DNA of 64,000 bases from Emticicia sp. BO119 (GCF_013912375.1 NZ_JACETV010000004.1:124001-188000), one strand, 5' to 3'. Positions 1 to 8,619 are shown, counted from the first letter of the stretch. The notes: generated from the sequence alone by a model not told the origin. Translations and numbers: made by a program.

Positions 1-54
1 TACCCATATTAATGTGATTAAATTAAGTTAACCATCTAAAACTATATTCCAGAC

Positions 55-912
55 ATGGGATTATTTGACCTCTTCAAAAAGAAATCAACTGAAAAATCTC
101 CTCAATCAGCCGCAAAAGAACTCGTTTCAAATGAACCAGCTCTCCAAATCGTGAGCTTATTTTATGAAAATTCGCCGGAACCTCATAAGAACAAAATTCT
201 GCCAGAATTAAAACTACGATTCAAGAATGTAGAAGTATCATCTGACGATCGGCCTTTGAATTTTTTCTTTCCAGGGTACGTGAATAACCTTAACAATGAA
301 TCGATTCCTGCTCGAGGAACTATAGTGACAATAGACACTAAAGTATATTCAGACAGATTTACAAAAGCATTTCCACAATCATGGCATTGGCGGGAAGTAA
401 AACCTATAATAAACGATTGTAGTTATGAACTTGAACTGTTTGATTTTATATCTGAGAATCTGGCTCACCAAACAAGGTTAGAAATTTTTCAAAAATTCTT
501 AAGTGCTGTGGTAAAGGCAACAAACCCAGCAGTAATATATTTCAGGAACAGCGAAAAGTTTATAAAGCCGGAAGACTTTCTTGAAGCCTGCGACAAAGAA
601 CAAGGAGATTTCCTGCATGGAGCGATGAATATCCGGTTGTTTAATATAGGAGACGGAGAAGTCTTGATGGATACGTTTGGTCTTCATGCTTTTGGTTTAG
701 CAGATTTTGAATGCAGATTCACCAGAAAATACGACCCTGGCGAAATTGCAGGTGTTCTTACCAATATAGCTTATTATGTTTTTGAAACAGGCGATTTAAT
801 CAGAAGCGATACAACTATTCAAGGCATTGGCAAAAACCCAATCTGGAAGACTCAATATAAAGAATCTATGGCTGAACCTAAGAGGTTGGTGGTTAATGTA
901 ATTCCGAGTTAA
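55..912 (+). CDS. DUF4261 domain protein
   Basis: Protein of 285 residues with no signal peptide or membrane segment, so probably cytoplasmic. It opens with a charged leader (MGLFDLFKKK) of a kind common in small cytosolic hypothetical proteins. Around residues 192-220 it has the pattern NIRLFNI...MDTFGLHAFGLADFE, which matches the conserved C-terminal block I know from the DUF4261 family. That family has no established biochemical role; relatives are often annotated beside SMI1/KNR4-type or suppressor-of-fused-like proteins, so a protein-binding role is possible but is inference. The gene starts 55 bases into the window, so its upstream partner is not visible. It ends in front of a strong bidirectional hairpin shared with msrA. 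The family call is fairly secure; function is unknown. Confidence 0.7.
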   Translation: MGLFDLFKKKSTEKSPQSAAKELVSNEPALQIVSLFYENSPEPHKNKILPELKLRFKNVEVSSDDRPLNFFFPGYVNNLNNESIPARGTIVTIDTKVYSDRFTKAFPQSWHWREVKPIINDCSYELELFDFISENLAHQTRLEIFQKFLSAVVKATNPAVIYFRNSEKFIKPEDFLEACDKEQGDFLHGAMNIRLFNIGDGEVLMDTFGLHAFGLADFECRFTRKYDPGEIAGVLTNIAYYVFETGDLIRSDTTIQGIGKNPIWKTQYKESMAEPKRLVVNVIPS

Positions 913-923
913 GGCTATGCTCG

Positions 924-943
924 GGCTTCGACTACGCTCAGCC
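924..943. repeat. REP-like imperfect palindrome (GGCTTCGACTACGCTCAGCC)
   Basis: A short imperfect palindrome, GGCT...AGCC, in the gap after the DUF4261 gene. Its core resembles the GAGCGxAGTCGAAG-type sequence that recurs as an intergenic palindrome in many bacterial genomes. It is flanked by two direct copies of GGCTATGC (913-920 and 949-956). I see only one copy of the core in this window, so its status as a dispersed repeat here is inference. Confidence 0.4.
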
Positions 944-986
944 ACCGGGCTATGCGCTTTAAGTTAAAAAGATGCTATAAAATGCA

Positions 987-1021
987 AAAACCCTTTCTAT
1001 CTCTTCGATAGAAAGGGTTTT
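987..1021. terminator. bidirectional terminator between DUF4261 gene and msrA
   Basis: A perfect 15-bp stem (987-1001 with 1007-1021) around a 5-base loop, starting with AAAA and ending with TTTT. It can therefore terminate transcription from both strands. It lies exactly between the two converging genes. Confidence 0.85.
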
Positions 1022-1039
1022 CTTTATCTAAAAGACCTC

Positions 1040-1690
1040 TTACTGATTCTTCTTCGCCAATTTATCTTTAAATACCTTTTCAAATTTTTCAACTTTAGGT
1101 CTTACTACCATTTGGCAATAAGGCTGTGTACCATTTAGATTATAGTAATCCTGGTGGTAGTTTTCAGCTTTGTAGAAAATCTGTGCAGGCTCAATGGCCG
1201 TAACGATAGGGGAGTTGTAAATACCTGCTGTATTTAACTCTGCTTTATATTTTTCTGCCAAAGCCTTTTGCTTATCGTCATGATAGAAAACTACTGAGCG
1301 GTATTGTGTACCAACATCGTTTCCTTGACGATTCAATGTGGTTGGGTCGTGAGTTTTCCAGAAAACTTCAAGCAATTCTTCAAATGATATTTTCTGAGGA
1401 TTGTAGGTAATTTCGGTAACCTCTACGTGTCCGGTCAAGCCTGTGCACACTTCTTTATATGTTGGGTTCTTGTTTGTGCCACCCATGTATCCCGACTCTA
1501 CTTTAGTAACGCCATCTAATCTCTGGAATACTGCTTCTACACACCAGAAGCATCCGGCACCGAAAGTAGCAACAGCCTTATCTTGTTCTGTTTCTTGATT
1601 CATTATCGTTTCTTTTTTGTTGAATTTGTAACCAGATAGGGCAATGACACCAATGGCTGCCCCTAATAAAATAATTGATTGTATCTTCAT
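1040..1690 (-). CDS. msrA: peptide-methionine (S)-S-oxide reductase MsrA, N-terminally anchored
   Basis: Reduces the S-epimer of methionine sulfoxide in proteins back to methionine using thioredoxin-type electrons. The family signature GCFWCVE is at residues 46-52 with catalytic Cys47, followed by the expected GYMGG, GHVEVTEI, FWKTHDPT and NYHQDYY blocks and a C-terminal YC as likely resolving cysteine. The 216 residues exceed the usual roughly 180 because of a hydrophobic N-terminal helix (about residues 5-20) without a lipobox cysteine, which suggests export or membrane anchoring. An internal Met30 (codon at 1603) would give a standard cytosolic enzyme, so the start decides localisation. 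It is transcribed alone, ending at the shared terminator. The enzyme call is very secure; the start is less so. Confidence 0.93.
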   Translation of the reverse strand: MKIQSIILLGAAIGVIALSGYKFNKKETIMNQETEQDKAVATFGAGCFWCVEAVFQRLDGVTKVESGYMGGTNKNPTYKEVCTGLTGHVEVTEITYNPQKISFEELLEVFWKTHDPTTLNRQGNDVGTQYRSVVFYHDDKQKALAEKYKAELNTAGIYNSPIVTAIEPAQIFYKAENYHQDYYNLNGTQPYCQMVVRPKVEKFEKVFKDKLAKKNQ

Positions 1691-2018
1691 TAGTTAACAA
1701 AATTTCTTGATTGAACGTTTTATTGAATAAACGAATTATTAACGATTTGAGTTTGCTTATTATACCTTTTACTCAACTGTGCAATTTATAAATTTCTTAT
1801 TGAAAACAATCGCCTATATTTAGCATAAGTTTTTTAACGGCCTGAACTTTAATTTACCTGATTTAATGATTTCTCTGATTTTGAAAAACTGATTTAGATT
1901 ATCGTTTATAAAGACATTATTTTACTGTTTTTAGATATGACTAAATTTTAAATCATTTATCATATATAATCATTAAATCAGGTAAATTAAAGTTCCGACA
2001 AATTCAATATTAACCCCT
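1691..2018. other. msrA-ppk2 divergent intergenic region
   Basis: A very AT-rich gap of 328 bp between divergent genes. It must hold promoters for both, but I see no clean TAnnTTTG element. Its striking content is the 152-bp inverted-repeat element at 1844-1995, listed separately. No small gene is supported. Confidence 0.6.
1844..1995. repeat. 152-bp element with perfect 28-bp inverted repeats
   Basis: Bases 1844-1871 (starting GAACTTTAATTTACC) are the exact reverse complement of 1968-1995 (ending GGTAAATTAAAGTTC), with no mismatch over 28 bp. They enclose 96 bp of AT-rich DNA with no ORF. The right arm ends 23 bp before the ppk2 ATG, so it may be transcribed as part of that leader. The shape fits a small non-autonomous (MITE-like) element or a long regulatory stem-loop. 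I see no clear target-site duplication (flanks CGGCCT and CGACAA), and no second copy in this window. Confidence 0.75.
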
Positions 2019-2900
2019 ATGAAAAAAATTGACATCGACGATTTCGTATTCGACGGAAGTGGAAAATTTTCAATCAGTGATACCAAAACAAAAATTAAAG
2101 ATTTTTATGAAGATAAAGAGGATTATGAAACTTCTTTATCCGACTTGAATAATCAGATGGACGAACTGCAAAGTATGATGTACGCCCATAATAGATACGG
2201 TCTTCTGGTTATATTTCAGGCAATGGACGCAGCCGGAAAAGACGGAACCCTGAAAGCCGTTTTCTCAGGAGTCAATCCACAAGGCTTAAGTGTATATTCT
2301 TTTAAACGCCCAACTGAAATAGAACTTGAGCATGACTTTTTATGGCGTACTATTTTACAGTTACCTCATAGAGGCAACATTACAGTTTTTAATCGTTCAT
2401 ATTATGAAGAGGTTCTGGTAGTAAAAGTTCACCCTGAAATTATAACTCAAACCCAACGATTGCCGATGGAGTTGGCCGATGATATGGATAAGCTATGGAA
2501 AAATCGATATGAAGATATTACAAATTTAGAAACCTATCTTCACCGGAATGGAATCAGGGTGGTAAAGTTTTTTTTGAATGTTTCAAAAGAAGAACAAGCA
2601 GAGAGATTAATAGAACGGATACAAGACCCAACTAAAAACTGGAAATTTGATGAGCAGGATGTGAAGGAGAGGGGATTCTGGAATGATTATCAGCAAGCCT
2701 ATGAAGACTTGATTAATGCTACTTCAACACATAAGTGTCCATGGTATGTAATTCCGGCAGACGACAAGAAAAATATGCGATTGATAGTAGCAAAGACAAT
2801 CGTTCGCGAACTGAAAAAATTAAATATGAGCTATCCGGAGTCGACCGAAGAGCGGCATAAAGAGCTCAAAAACCTGATTCATATCATTGAGTCGCAATAA
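2019..2900 (+). CDS. ppk2: polyphosphate kinase 2 family (polyP:nucleotide phosphotransferase)
   Basis: PPK2 enzymes move phosphate between inorganic polyphosphate and nucleoside mono- or diphosphates, supporting nucleotide recycling and phosphate storage. At 293 residues this has the length of the one-domain class. The Walker A-like loop QAMDAAGKDGT is at residues 67-77, followed by the family blocks GVNPQGLSVYSFKRPT, FLWRT, FNRSYYEEVLVVKVHPE and the lid segment ERIQDPTKNWKF. It is soluble and cytoplasmic, with no signal peptide. Whether AMP, ADP or GDP is the preferred acceptor cannot be read from sequence alone. The start ATG lies just after the 152-bp inverted repeat. It is separated from mfd by about 200 bp and is probably monocistronic. 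Confidence 0.92.
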   Translation: MKKIDIDDFVFDGSGKFSISDTKTKIKDFYEDKEDYETSLSDLNNQMDELQSMMYAHNRYGLLVIFQAMDAAGKDGTLKAVFSGVNPQGLSVYSFKRPTEIELEHDFLWRTILQLPHRGNITVFNRSYYEEVLVVKVHPEIITQTQRLPMELADDMDKLWKNRYEDITNLETYLHRNGIRVVKFFLNVSKEEQAERLIERIQDPTKNWKFDEQDVKERGFWNDYQQAYEDLINATSTHKCPWYVIPADDKKNMRLIVAKTIVRELKKLNMSYPESTEERHKELKNLIHIIESQ

Positions 2901-3025
2901 TTAAAATATTCGCTATAAAACCTAATATTTAATAAAATACGATATGAAATTACCTTCAATTTGTCTATGTTGTGTTACTTTACAAAGTATTAACAGCCTA
3001 AAAAGTTAGTTTAAGGTTTATTTTT

Positions 3026-3033
3026 TAAATTTG
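3026..3033 (+). promoter_or_regulatory. TAnnTTTG promoter element upstream of mfd
   Basis: TAAATTTG matches the Bacteroidota -7 consensus TAnnTTTG and lies 64 bases before the mfd GTG. No good -33 TTG is seen at the usual spacing, so it is a moderate candidate. Confidence 0.5.
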
Positions 3034-3045
3034 TAGTAAAATTCA

Positions 3046-3070
3046 GGACGCAAAAAATCATTTTGCGTCC
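3046..3070 (+). terminator. leader hairpin with U-rich tail before mfd
   Basis: A perfect 10-bp stem GGACGCAAAA/TTTTGCGTCC with a 5-base loop, followed by CTTTCTT. It sits between the putative mfd promoter (3026-3033) and the mfd start at 3097, so it would be in the mRNA leader. It could instead terminate ppk2 read-through. Which of these it does is not decidable from sequence. Confidence 0.6.
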
Positions 3071-3096
3071 CTTTCTTATTTATAAAATTCTGAAAG

Positions 3097-6000
3097 GTGG
3101 AAGTAAAAGACTTATTAAAAATTTATAGTGAAGACGCTTTTATACGTTCAGCTATTGAAAGTGTAAAGACAAATAACACCATACAACTTAAAGGACTTGC
3201 CGGTAGTTCAGACGCGATTTTCGCCAGTGTCAACTATCAGATTAACCCACAGCACAATCTTTTTATATTGAATGATAAAGAAGATGCGGCATATTTTTAT
3301 AATGACTTGCAAAATCTTTTAGGGGAGGAAAACGTATTTATTTTTCCGATGTCTTATAAAAAACCTTATCAATACGAAGAAATTGATAATGCAAATGTGC
3401 TACAAAGGTCCGAAATCCTCAATCAGCTTAATAATGACAAGGCCAATCTCATGATTGTGACTTACCCCGAAGCGCTGTCAGAAAAGGTAATTAACAAGAA
3501 ATCACTCATTTCTAATACTCTTCAGGTAAAAGTCGGAGAGACGTTCGACATCAATTTTATTTCAGAGTTATTAATTGGCTACGATTTTGAAAAAGCTGAA
3601 TTTGTTTATGAACCGGGCCAGTTCTCCATCCGTGGAGGAATAGTTGATATCTTCTCTTATGCGTCTGAATACCCATACCGTATTGAACTTTTCGGTGATG
3701 AGATTGACAGCATCCGTTTGTTTAACCCTGAATCACAATTATCGATGCAATCGGTTAACCAAATCAACATTATACCTGATGTTCAGAGCAAATTGATAGA
3801 GGAAAAAAGAGAGACTTTTTTTAATTTTATTCGCAATGCAAGTAATATATGGATAAAAGACGCAGGTTATTGTTTTGAAGTAATCGACGATTGCTTTAGA
3901 GTTGTGGAACAGCACTTTCAGGAGATAGTCGGAAGAAGCGGAGGTATTCAGGTCATTGAAAACCCTGAGGCTTTGTTCGAAACCCGAAGAGGGTTTCAGA
4001 ATGAAATTAAAAAGTTTAAAATCATAGAATTTGGTACAAAAAATTATTACAAAGACTCCGAAAAGTTAACTTTCCAAAGTAAAAATCAACCCTCATTCAA
4101 TAAGGATTTCAAACGCTTGATTGATAACATAAAAGAGAATCAGTCGAAGCATTTTACCACTATTATATCAGCTGAGTCGGTGAAACAGTTAAGTCGTCTC
4201 CAGGCTATCTTTGAAGAGATTGACCCCTTCACGAAATTCCAGTCGTTACAGGTGTCATTACGTGGTGGCTTTATTGATGAGCAAACCAAAGTAGCTTTTT
4301 ACACAGACCATCAGATATTTGACCGTTACCACCGATTCAAGGTGCGAGATAAATTCAGCAAGTCGAAGGCCTTGACCATGAAAGAGTTGAGAGCATTACA
4401 GACAGGTGATTTTGTTACGCATATCGACTACGGCATCGGACGTTTTGCGGGTCTCGAAAAAATAGTTGTGGGTGATAAAGAACAAGAAGCCGTAAGATTG
4501 ATTTATCGGGATAATGATATTCTGTTAGTGAACATTCACTCGCTACATAAAATAGCCAAATATTCAGGTAAAGAGGGAGCTCCCCCAGTGATGAGTAAAT
4601 TGGGATCTGCGGAGTGGGAAAACAAAAAATCAAGAGTAAAGAGACAGGTAAAAGATATAGCCAAAGAGTTAATAGGTTTATATGCAAAAAGACGCCTCGC
4701 CCCAGGCTTTGCTTTCTCACGTGATGGATTCATGCAAGCAGAATTAGAATCCTCTTTCTTTTATGAAGATACTCCCGACCAGGCTACGGCTACAAGTGCT
4801 GTAAAAGATGATATGGAAAAACCTTATCCAATGGACAGGTTGGTATGCGGCGATGTGGGCTTTGGTAAGACTGAGGTGGCTATAAGGGCCGCTTTTAAAG
4901 CTGTGGCCGATAGCAAACAGGTAGCTGTTTTAGTACCTACTACCATTCTTGCCATGCAGCATCATAAGACTTTTGCCGAGCGGCTATCAAAACTACCTGT
5001 CAATGTTGATGAAATAAGCCGTTTCAGGTCAGCTAAGGAAATTACTGAAACCTTGAAAAAGCTCAAAGAAGGTAAGATAGATATACTAATAGGTACACAT
5101 CGCATATTAAATAAAGATATAGAGTTTAAAGATTTAGGTCTGTTGATTATAGATGAAGAGCAAAAGTTTGGTGTAAAAGCCAAGGATCGGTTAAAAGAAA
5201 TGAAACTGAATGTAGATGTATTGACATTGACAGCCACGCCGATTCCAAGAACCTTGCATTTCTCATTGATGGGCGCACGCGATTTATCAGTTATCTCTAC
5301 ACCGCCGCCAAACCGCCAGCCTGTCACGACTGAAGTACGTCTATTTAAAGAAGAATTTATCAGAGATGCTATCAGTTATGAATTGAAGCGTGGCGGGCAG
5401 GTCTACTTTGTGCATAATCGTGTAAATGATATCGAGTCTATCGCTAATATTATCTTAAGATTAGTACCTGATGCCAAAATTGGTATTGCTCATGGACAGA
5501 TGGAGGGTGATAGGTTAGAAAAAGTAATGATGAAATTCATTGAGGGAGACTATGACGTACTGGTTTCCACGAACATTATTGAGTCAGGTCTTGATATTCC
5601 GAATGCTAATACCATTATTATTAATCAGGCGCAAAACTTTGGTATGTCAGATTTGCATCAAATGCGGGGTAGGGTAGGGCGTTCAAACCGGAAAGCATTC
5701 TGTTATTTACTTACTCCTCCGACTTCTGTGCTATCAAGCGATGGCCGTAAACGTCTGCAAACACTGGAAGAATTTTCTGATTTGGGCGATGGCTTTAAAG
5801 TATCAATGAGAGACCTTGATATAAGAGGGGCTGGTAACCTTTTAGGTTCAGAACAAAGTGGTTTTATTAATGACTTAGGTTATGAAACTTACCATAAGAT
5901 TTTAGATGAAGCTGTACAAGAGTTGAAAGAAAATGAGTTTAAAGACTTATTTATGAAAGAAATGACAGCCACCACAACAGATTTGCGCCTGCCTGATTGC

Positions 6001-6447
6001 CAGATTGAGACAGATTTACAGATTATTATCCCTGAAAATTATGTAAGTAATATCTCCGAAAGGTTATCCTTATATAATCAGTTAGACAATATCGAGAAAG
6101 AGCAAGAGTTGCAGGAATTCAGGAAATCTATCATTGATCGCTTCGGCTCAATGCCACAGGAGGTAGAAAATTTAGTTAAAATGGTAAGAATCAGATGGAA
6201 AGCCGAACAATTAGGCTTTGAAAAATTAACTTTGAAAAACAATATCCTAAAATGCTATTTCGTTTCTTCAGAGAAAACAGAATATTTTCAGGCAGATAAG
6301 TTTGGCAAAATTCTTGATTATATTAAAAATAATCCAAAAAGATGCTCGCTAAAGGAAATTAAATCTAAACTTCTTCTTACTGTAGAAAATTTACAAAGCA
6401 TTGACGATTTAGATAAATTATTGAGTGGATTTGTCGGGAAAGAATAG
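3097..6447 (+). CDS. mfd: transcription-repair coupling factor Mfd
   Basis: A DNA translocase that removes RNA polymerase stalled at lesions and recruits UvrA. All modules are visible in 1116 residues: a UvrB-like N-terminal half; the RNA-polymerase interaction domain (LQTGDFVTHIDYGIGRFAGL, from about residue 436); Walker A GDVGFGKT (about 584-592); the DEEQ box (about 685-690); TLTATPIPRTL; the arginine-finger motif RGRVGRSNR; and the C-terminal UvrA-binding-type domain. The start is GTG at 3097: there is no in-frame ATG nearby, and the residues that follow (MEVKDLL) fit. The leader carries a TAnnTTTG element and a hairpin. Slightly shorter than the E. coli protein (1148 residues). Identification is very secure; the start codon is the only soft point. 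Confidence 0.97.
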   Translation: MEVKDLLKIYSEDAFIRSAIESVKTNNTIQLKGLAGSSDAIFASVNYQINPQHNLFILNDKEDAAYFYNDLQNLLGEENVFIFPMSYKKPYQYEEIDNANVLQRSEILNQLNNDKANLMIVTYPEALSEKVINKKSLISNTLQVKVGETFDINFISELLIGYDFEKAEFVYEPGQFSIRGGIVDIFSYASEYPYRIELFGDEIDSIRLFNPESQLSMQSVNQINIIPDVQSKLIEEKRETFFNFIRNASNIWIKDAGYCFEVIDDCFRVVEQHFQEIVGRSGGIQVIENPEALFETRRGFQNEIKKFKIIEFGTKNYYKDSEKLTFQSKNQPSFNKDFKRLIDNIKENQSKHFTTIISAESVKQLSRLQAIFEEIDPFTKFQSLQVSLRGGFIDEQTKVAFYTDHQIFDRYHRFKVRDKFSKSKALTMKELRALQTGDFVTHIDYGIGRFAGLEKIVVGDKEQEAVRLIYRDNDILLVNIHSLHKIAKYSGKEGAPPVMSKLGSAEWENKKSRVKRQVKDIAKELIGLYAKRRLAPGFAFSRDGFMQAELESSFFYEDTPDQATATSAVKDDMEKPYPMDRLVCGDVGFGKTEVAIRAAFKAVADSKQVAVLVPTTILAMQHHKTFAERLSKLPVNVDEISRFRSAKEITETLKKLKEGKIDILIGTHRILNKDIEFKDLGLLIIDEEQKFGVKAKDRLKEMKLNVDVLTLTATPIPRTLHFSLMGARDLSVISTPPPNRQPVTTEVRLFKEEFIRDAISYELKRGGQVYFVHNRVNDIESIANIILRLVPDAKIGIAHGQMEGDRLEKVMMKFIEGDYDVLVSTNIIESGLDIPNANTIIINQAQNFGMSDLHQMRGRVGRSNRKAFCYLLTPPTSVLSSDGRKRLQTLEEFSDLGDGFKVSMRDLDIRGAGNLLGSEQSGFINDLGYETYHKILDEAVQELKENEFKDLFMKEMTATTTDLRLPDCQIETDLQIIIPENYVSNISERLSLYNQLDNIEKEQELQEFRKSIIDRFGSMPQEVENLVKMVRIRWKAEQLGFEKLTLKNNILKCYFVSSEKTEYFQADKFGKILDYIKNNPKRCSLKEIKSKLLLTVENLQSIDDLDKLLSGFVGKE

Positions 6448-6500
6448 TCTTTCTTAAATTATTGATTCTTAGTACCTTAAGATATTTACATCAAATAACC

Positions 6501-6508
6501 TATTTTTG
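6501..6508 (+). promoter_or_regulatory. TAnnTTTG promoter element for gldJ
   Basis: TATTTTTG at 36 bases before the gldJ ATG, which would give a short leader of about 30 nt. There is no clear -33 element. Confidence 0.55.
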
Positions 6509-6543
6509 CAAAACGAATTCTATTAACAAAAATCATTCCGAAA

Positions 6544-7830
6544 ATGAAAAGAATACTTTTTAGTTCGATTACGGGTGCGTTGGCTTTTGCGCTTATCCTG
6601 AGTGGCTGTTCGAGCAAAAAAAGAACGAGTATCGACCCGGGTCGTAGTAGCACTGCTACCGGGATTGCCTATTCTAAAGACAACAAAGGTAAAAAACCTA
6701 AAAAAGGACAGGCTGCACAAACTGATGGTTTTCAGGTAAACTCCTTTAAAGGTCAGCCTGCCGGTCCAAACCTTGTATATATAGAAGGTGGACGTTTTAC
6801 TATGGGAACTGTAGAAGAAGATGTGACCTTTGCACGTGATAACCTCGAAAGAACCGTAACTGTTTCTTCTTTCTATATGGACGAAACAGAAATTACTAAT
6901 CTTCACTGGCTTGAGTATTTACATGGTATTCAAAAGGATTCGTCGCAAGAATTTTATGAAACAGCCTTACCTGATACTACCGTCTGGATGAACCGGCTAT
7001 CATTTAATGACCAATATACTGAGCAATACTTGCGCTATCCGGGTTTCAGAATGTATCCTGTTGTTGGGGTTTCGTGGGTACAGGCATCCGATTACTGCAA
7101 ATGGAGAACAGGAGCAGTAAATGGCGAAATGGCTCTTCGTTTTGGTCCTAAAGCAAAAACCTCTAAAAAAGACAGAAGTGCCCCCACTACTGAAGCACCA
7201 CAGGCTAAAACAGGAGGTCGTTTAGCTATCGAAACCGGTAATGTATTACCTGGGTATCGTCTTCCAACTGAAGCTGAGTGGGAATATGCCGCAAAAGCTA
7301 TGATTGGCACTCAATATATGGACGAAAACCAGTCAAGTCAGCGTATCTATCCTTGGGACGGTTCTTCAATGCGTAAACCTAAAGGTGGTCAGAAAGGCAC
7401 CATGTTAGCTAACTTCAAACGTGGTCGTGGAGACTTTGCAGGTATTGCCGGACACCAAAACGATGGTGGTATTATCACTATGGAAGTTTATGAATTCCCG
7501 GCCAACGACTTCGGTTTATATAATATGGCAGGAAACGTAAATGAGTGGGTAATGGACTTATATCGCCCGAATACATTCCAGGATGTAAACGATTTAAATC
7601 CGATCCGTCGTAGTGATTATTTAGATGAAGAAAGTTTATACGATAAAAAAGGCTTTAACTCTTTGATAGACAACAAGCTACGTGTCTACAAAGGTGGTTC
7701 ATGGAACGATGTAGCCTATTGGTTATCTCCAGGTACACGTCGTTATTTAGATCAGGATTCTGCAACAGCAACAATTGGTTTCCGTTGTGCTATGATTGCT
7801 ATTGGTCCTAAAGGAAAACGTAAACTATAG
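6544..7830 (+). CDS. gldJ: gliding-motility/T9SS lipoprotein GldJ
   Basis: A lipoprotein of the type IX secretion/gliding machinery, built on a formylglycine-generating-enzyme (sulfatase-modifying factor) fold but used structurally. The lipobox ILSGC puts the lipidated cysteine at residue 22. The core begins with VYIEGGRFTMG and FYMDETEITN. The GldJ-typical stretch ALPDTTVWMNRLSFND, then RYPGFRMYPVVGVSWVQA, distinguishes it from GldK. The C-terminus has the fold's GLYNMAGNVNEWVMDLY, VYKGGSWND and GFRCAM blocks. With 428 residues it is shorter than the Flavobacterium protein as I remember it (about 560), with a Lys-rich linker after the lipobox. Other gld genes are not adjacent. It is followed by its own terminator. 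GldJ rather than GldK is likely but rests on motif memory. Confidence 0.85.
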   Translation: MKRILFSSITGALAFALILSGCSSKKRTSIDPGRSSTATGIAYSKDNKGKKPKKGQAAQTDGFQVNSFKGQPAGPNLVYIEGGRFTMGTVEEDVTFARDNLERTVTVSSFYMDETEITNLHWLEYLHGIQKDSSQEFYETALPDTTVWMNRLSFNDQYTEQYLRYPGFRMYPVVGVSWVQASDYCKWRTGAVNGEMALRFGPKAKTSKKDRSAPTTEAPQAKTGGRLAIETGNVLPGYRLPTEAEWEYAAKAMIGTQYMDENQSSQRIYPWDGSSMRKPKGGQKGTMLANFKRGRGDFAGIAGHQNDGGIITMEVYEFPANDFGLYNMAGNVNEWVMDLYRPNTFQDVNDLNPIRRSDYLDEESLYDKKGFNSLIDNKLRVYKGGSWNDVAYWLSPGTRRYLDQDSATATIGFRCAMIAIGPKGKRKL

Positions 7831-7851
7831 AGATAAAATAATTATCATTAG

Positions 7852-7880
7852 AAAGCCCTTTCACTTGAAAGGGCTTTTTT
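7852..7880 (+). terminator. gldJ terminator
   Basis: An 11-bp stem AAAGCCCTTTC/GAAAGGGCTTT with a 4-base loop, running into TTT, just after the gldJ stop. It also faces the 3' end of comF. Confidence 0.85.
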
Positions 7881-7932
7881 GTTTTATATAGTGAGCTTCG
7901 CTTTTCTACCAATTTAAAAAATTTTCACGCTT

Positions 7933-8619
7933 TCAGTCAGCTATGGCAATAGTTATAACGGAAACTTCAGCACAACCATTTTCCAACAATATTTCGGCAA
8001 ATGATTCAATCGTTGAAACCGTAGTCAAAACATCATCTACAATGGCTATATGCTTATTTTTTATTAGCTCTTTATCTGTTATTTCAAAAACATCCTGTAC
8101 ATTCCTGAAGCGTTCAAAGCGGCTCTTTTTCGTTTGAGTTTCTGTTTTTAATGCTTTTTTAGCGGCTGTCGTTACATAGGGTATATCTAAAGTATTAGAA
8201 AGCCCCTCAGCAATACAATTGGCTTGATTATAACCCCTCTGCTTTTCCTTTTCGTTATGTAGCGGTACCCCAATTAATATATCTATATCATTGCCGAACC
8301 CGGCTGCCTTTAAATCCTGTCCATATAATTCTCCCAACATAACACCTACTTCAGGTTTATTCCTATACTTTAGTTGATGAAGCAGATGTTGAACCTTACT
8401 TTTCTTTGAAAATTTGAGATAGGCTGTTGTATGTGAAACATTAATTTTACCCCAGAAACGTCTTTCGATTAATTTATCAGGATTCAGATGTGTATTTGTT
8501 CTGGGTAAATCAATCAGGCATTGAGTACAAATCAGTTTTTCTCCTCCTGAAAGCGGTTCACCGCAAGCTTCGCAGGTTTTTGGATAGATTATATCTACTA
8601 AATGATTGAGCCATTTCAT
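7933..8619 (-). CDS. comF: ComF family phosphoribosyltransferase-like protein
   Basis: ComF proteins are needed for natural transformation in several bacteria, acting in the cytoplasm with the ComFA helicase to handle incoming single-stranded DNA. The 228 residues have the usual layout: an N-terminal zinc ribbon with Cys16, Cys19, Cys31 and Cys34, then a type I phosphoribosyltransferase domain with the RGYNQA block and the PRPP-loop sequence IAIVDDVLTTVSTIES. The family loop normally reads VDDVxTTGxT; here Gly is replaced by Val, so catalysis may be altered. It diverges from the small gene at 8656 with only 36 bp between starts. No other competence gene is nearby. Confidence 0.88.
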   Translation of the reverse strand: MKWLNHLVDIIYPKTCEACGEPLSGGEKLICTQCLIDLPRTNTHLNPDKLIERRFWGKINVSHTTAYLKFSKKSKVQHLLHQLKYRNKPEVGVMLGELYGQDLKAAGFGNDIDILIGVPLHNEKEKQRGYNQANCIAEGLSNTLDIPYVTTAAKKALKTETQTKKSRFERFRNVQDVFEITDKELIKNKHIAIVDDVLTTVSTIESFAEILLENGCAEVSVITIAIAD

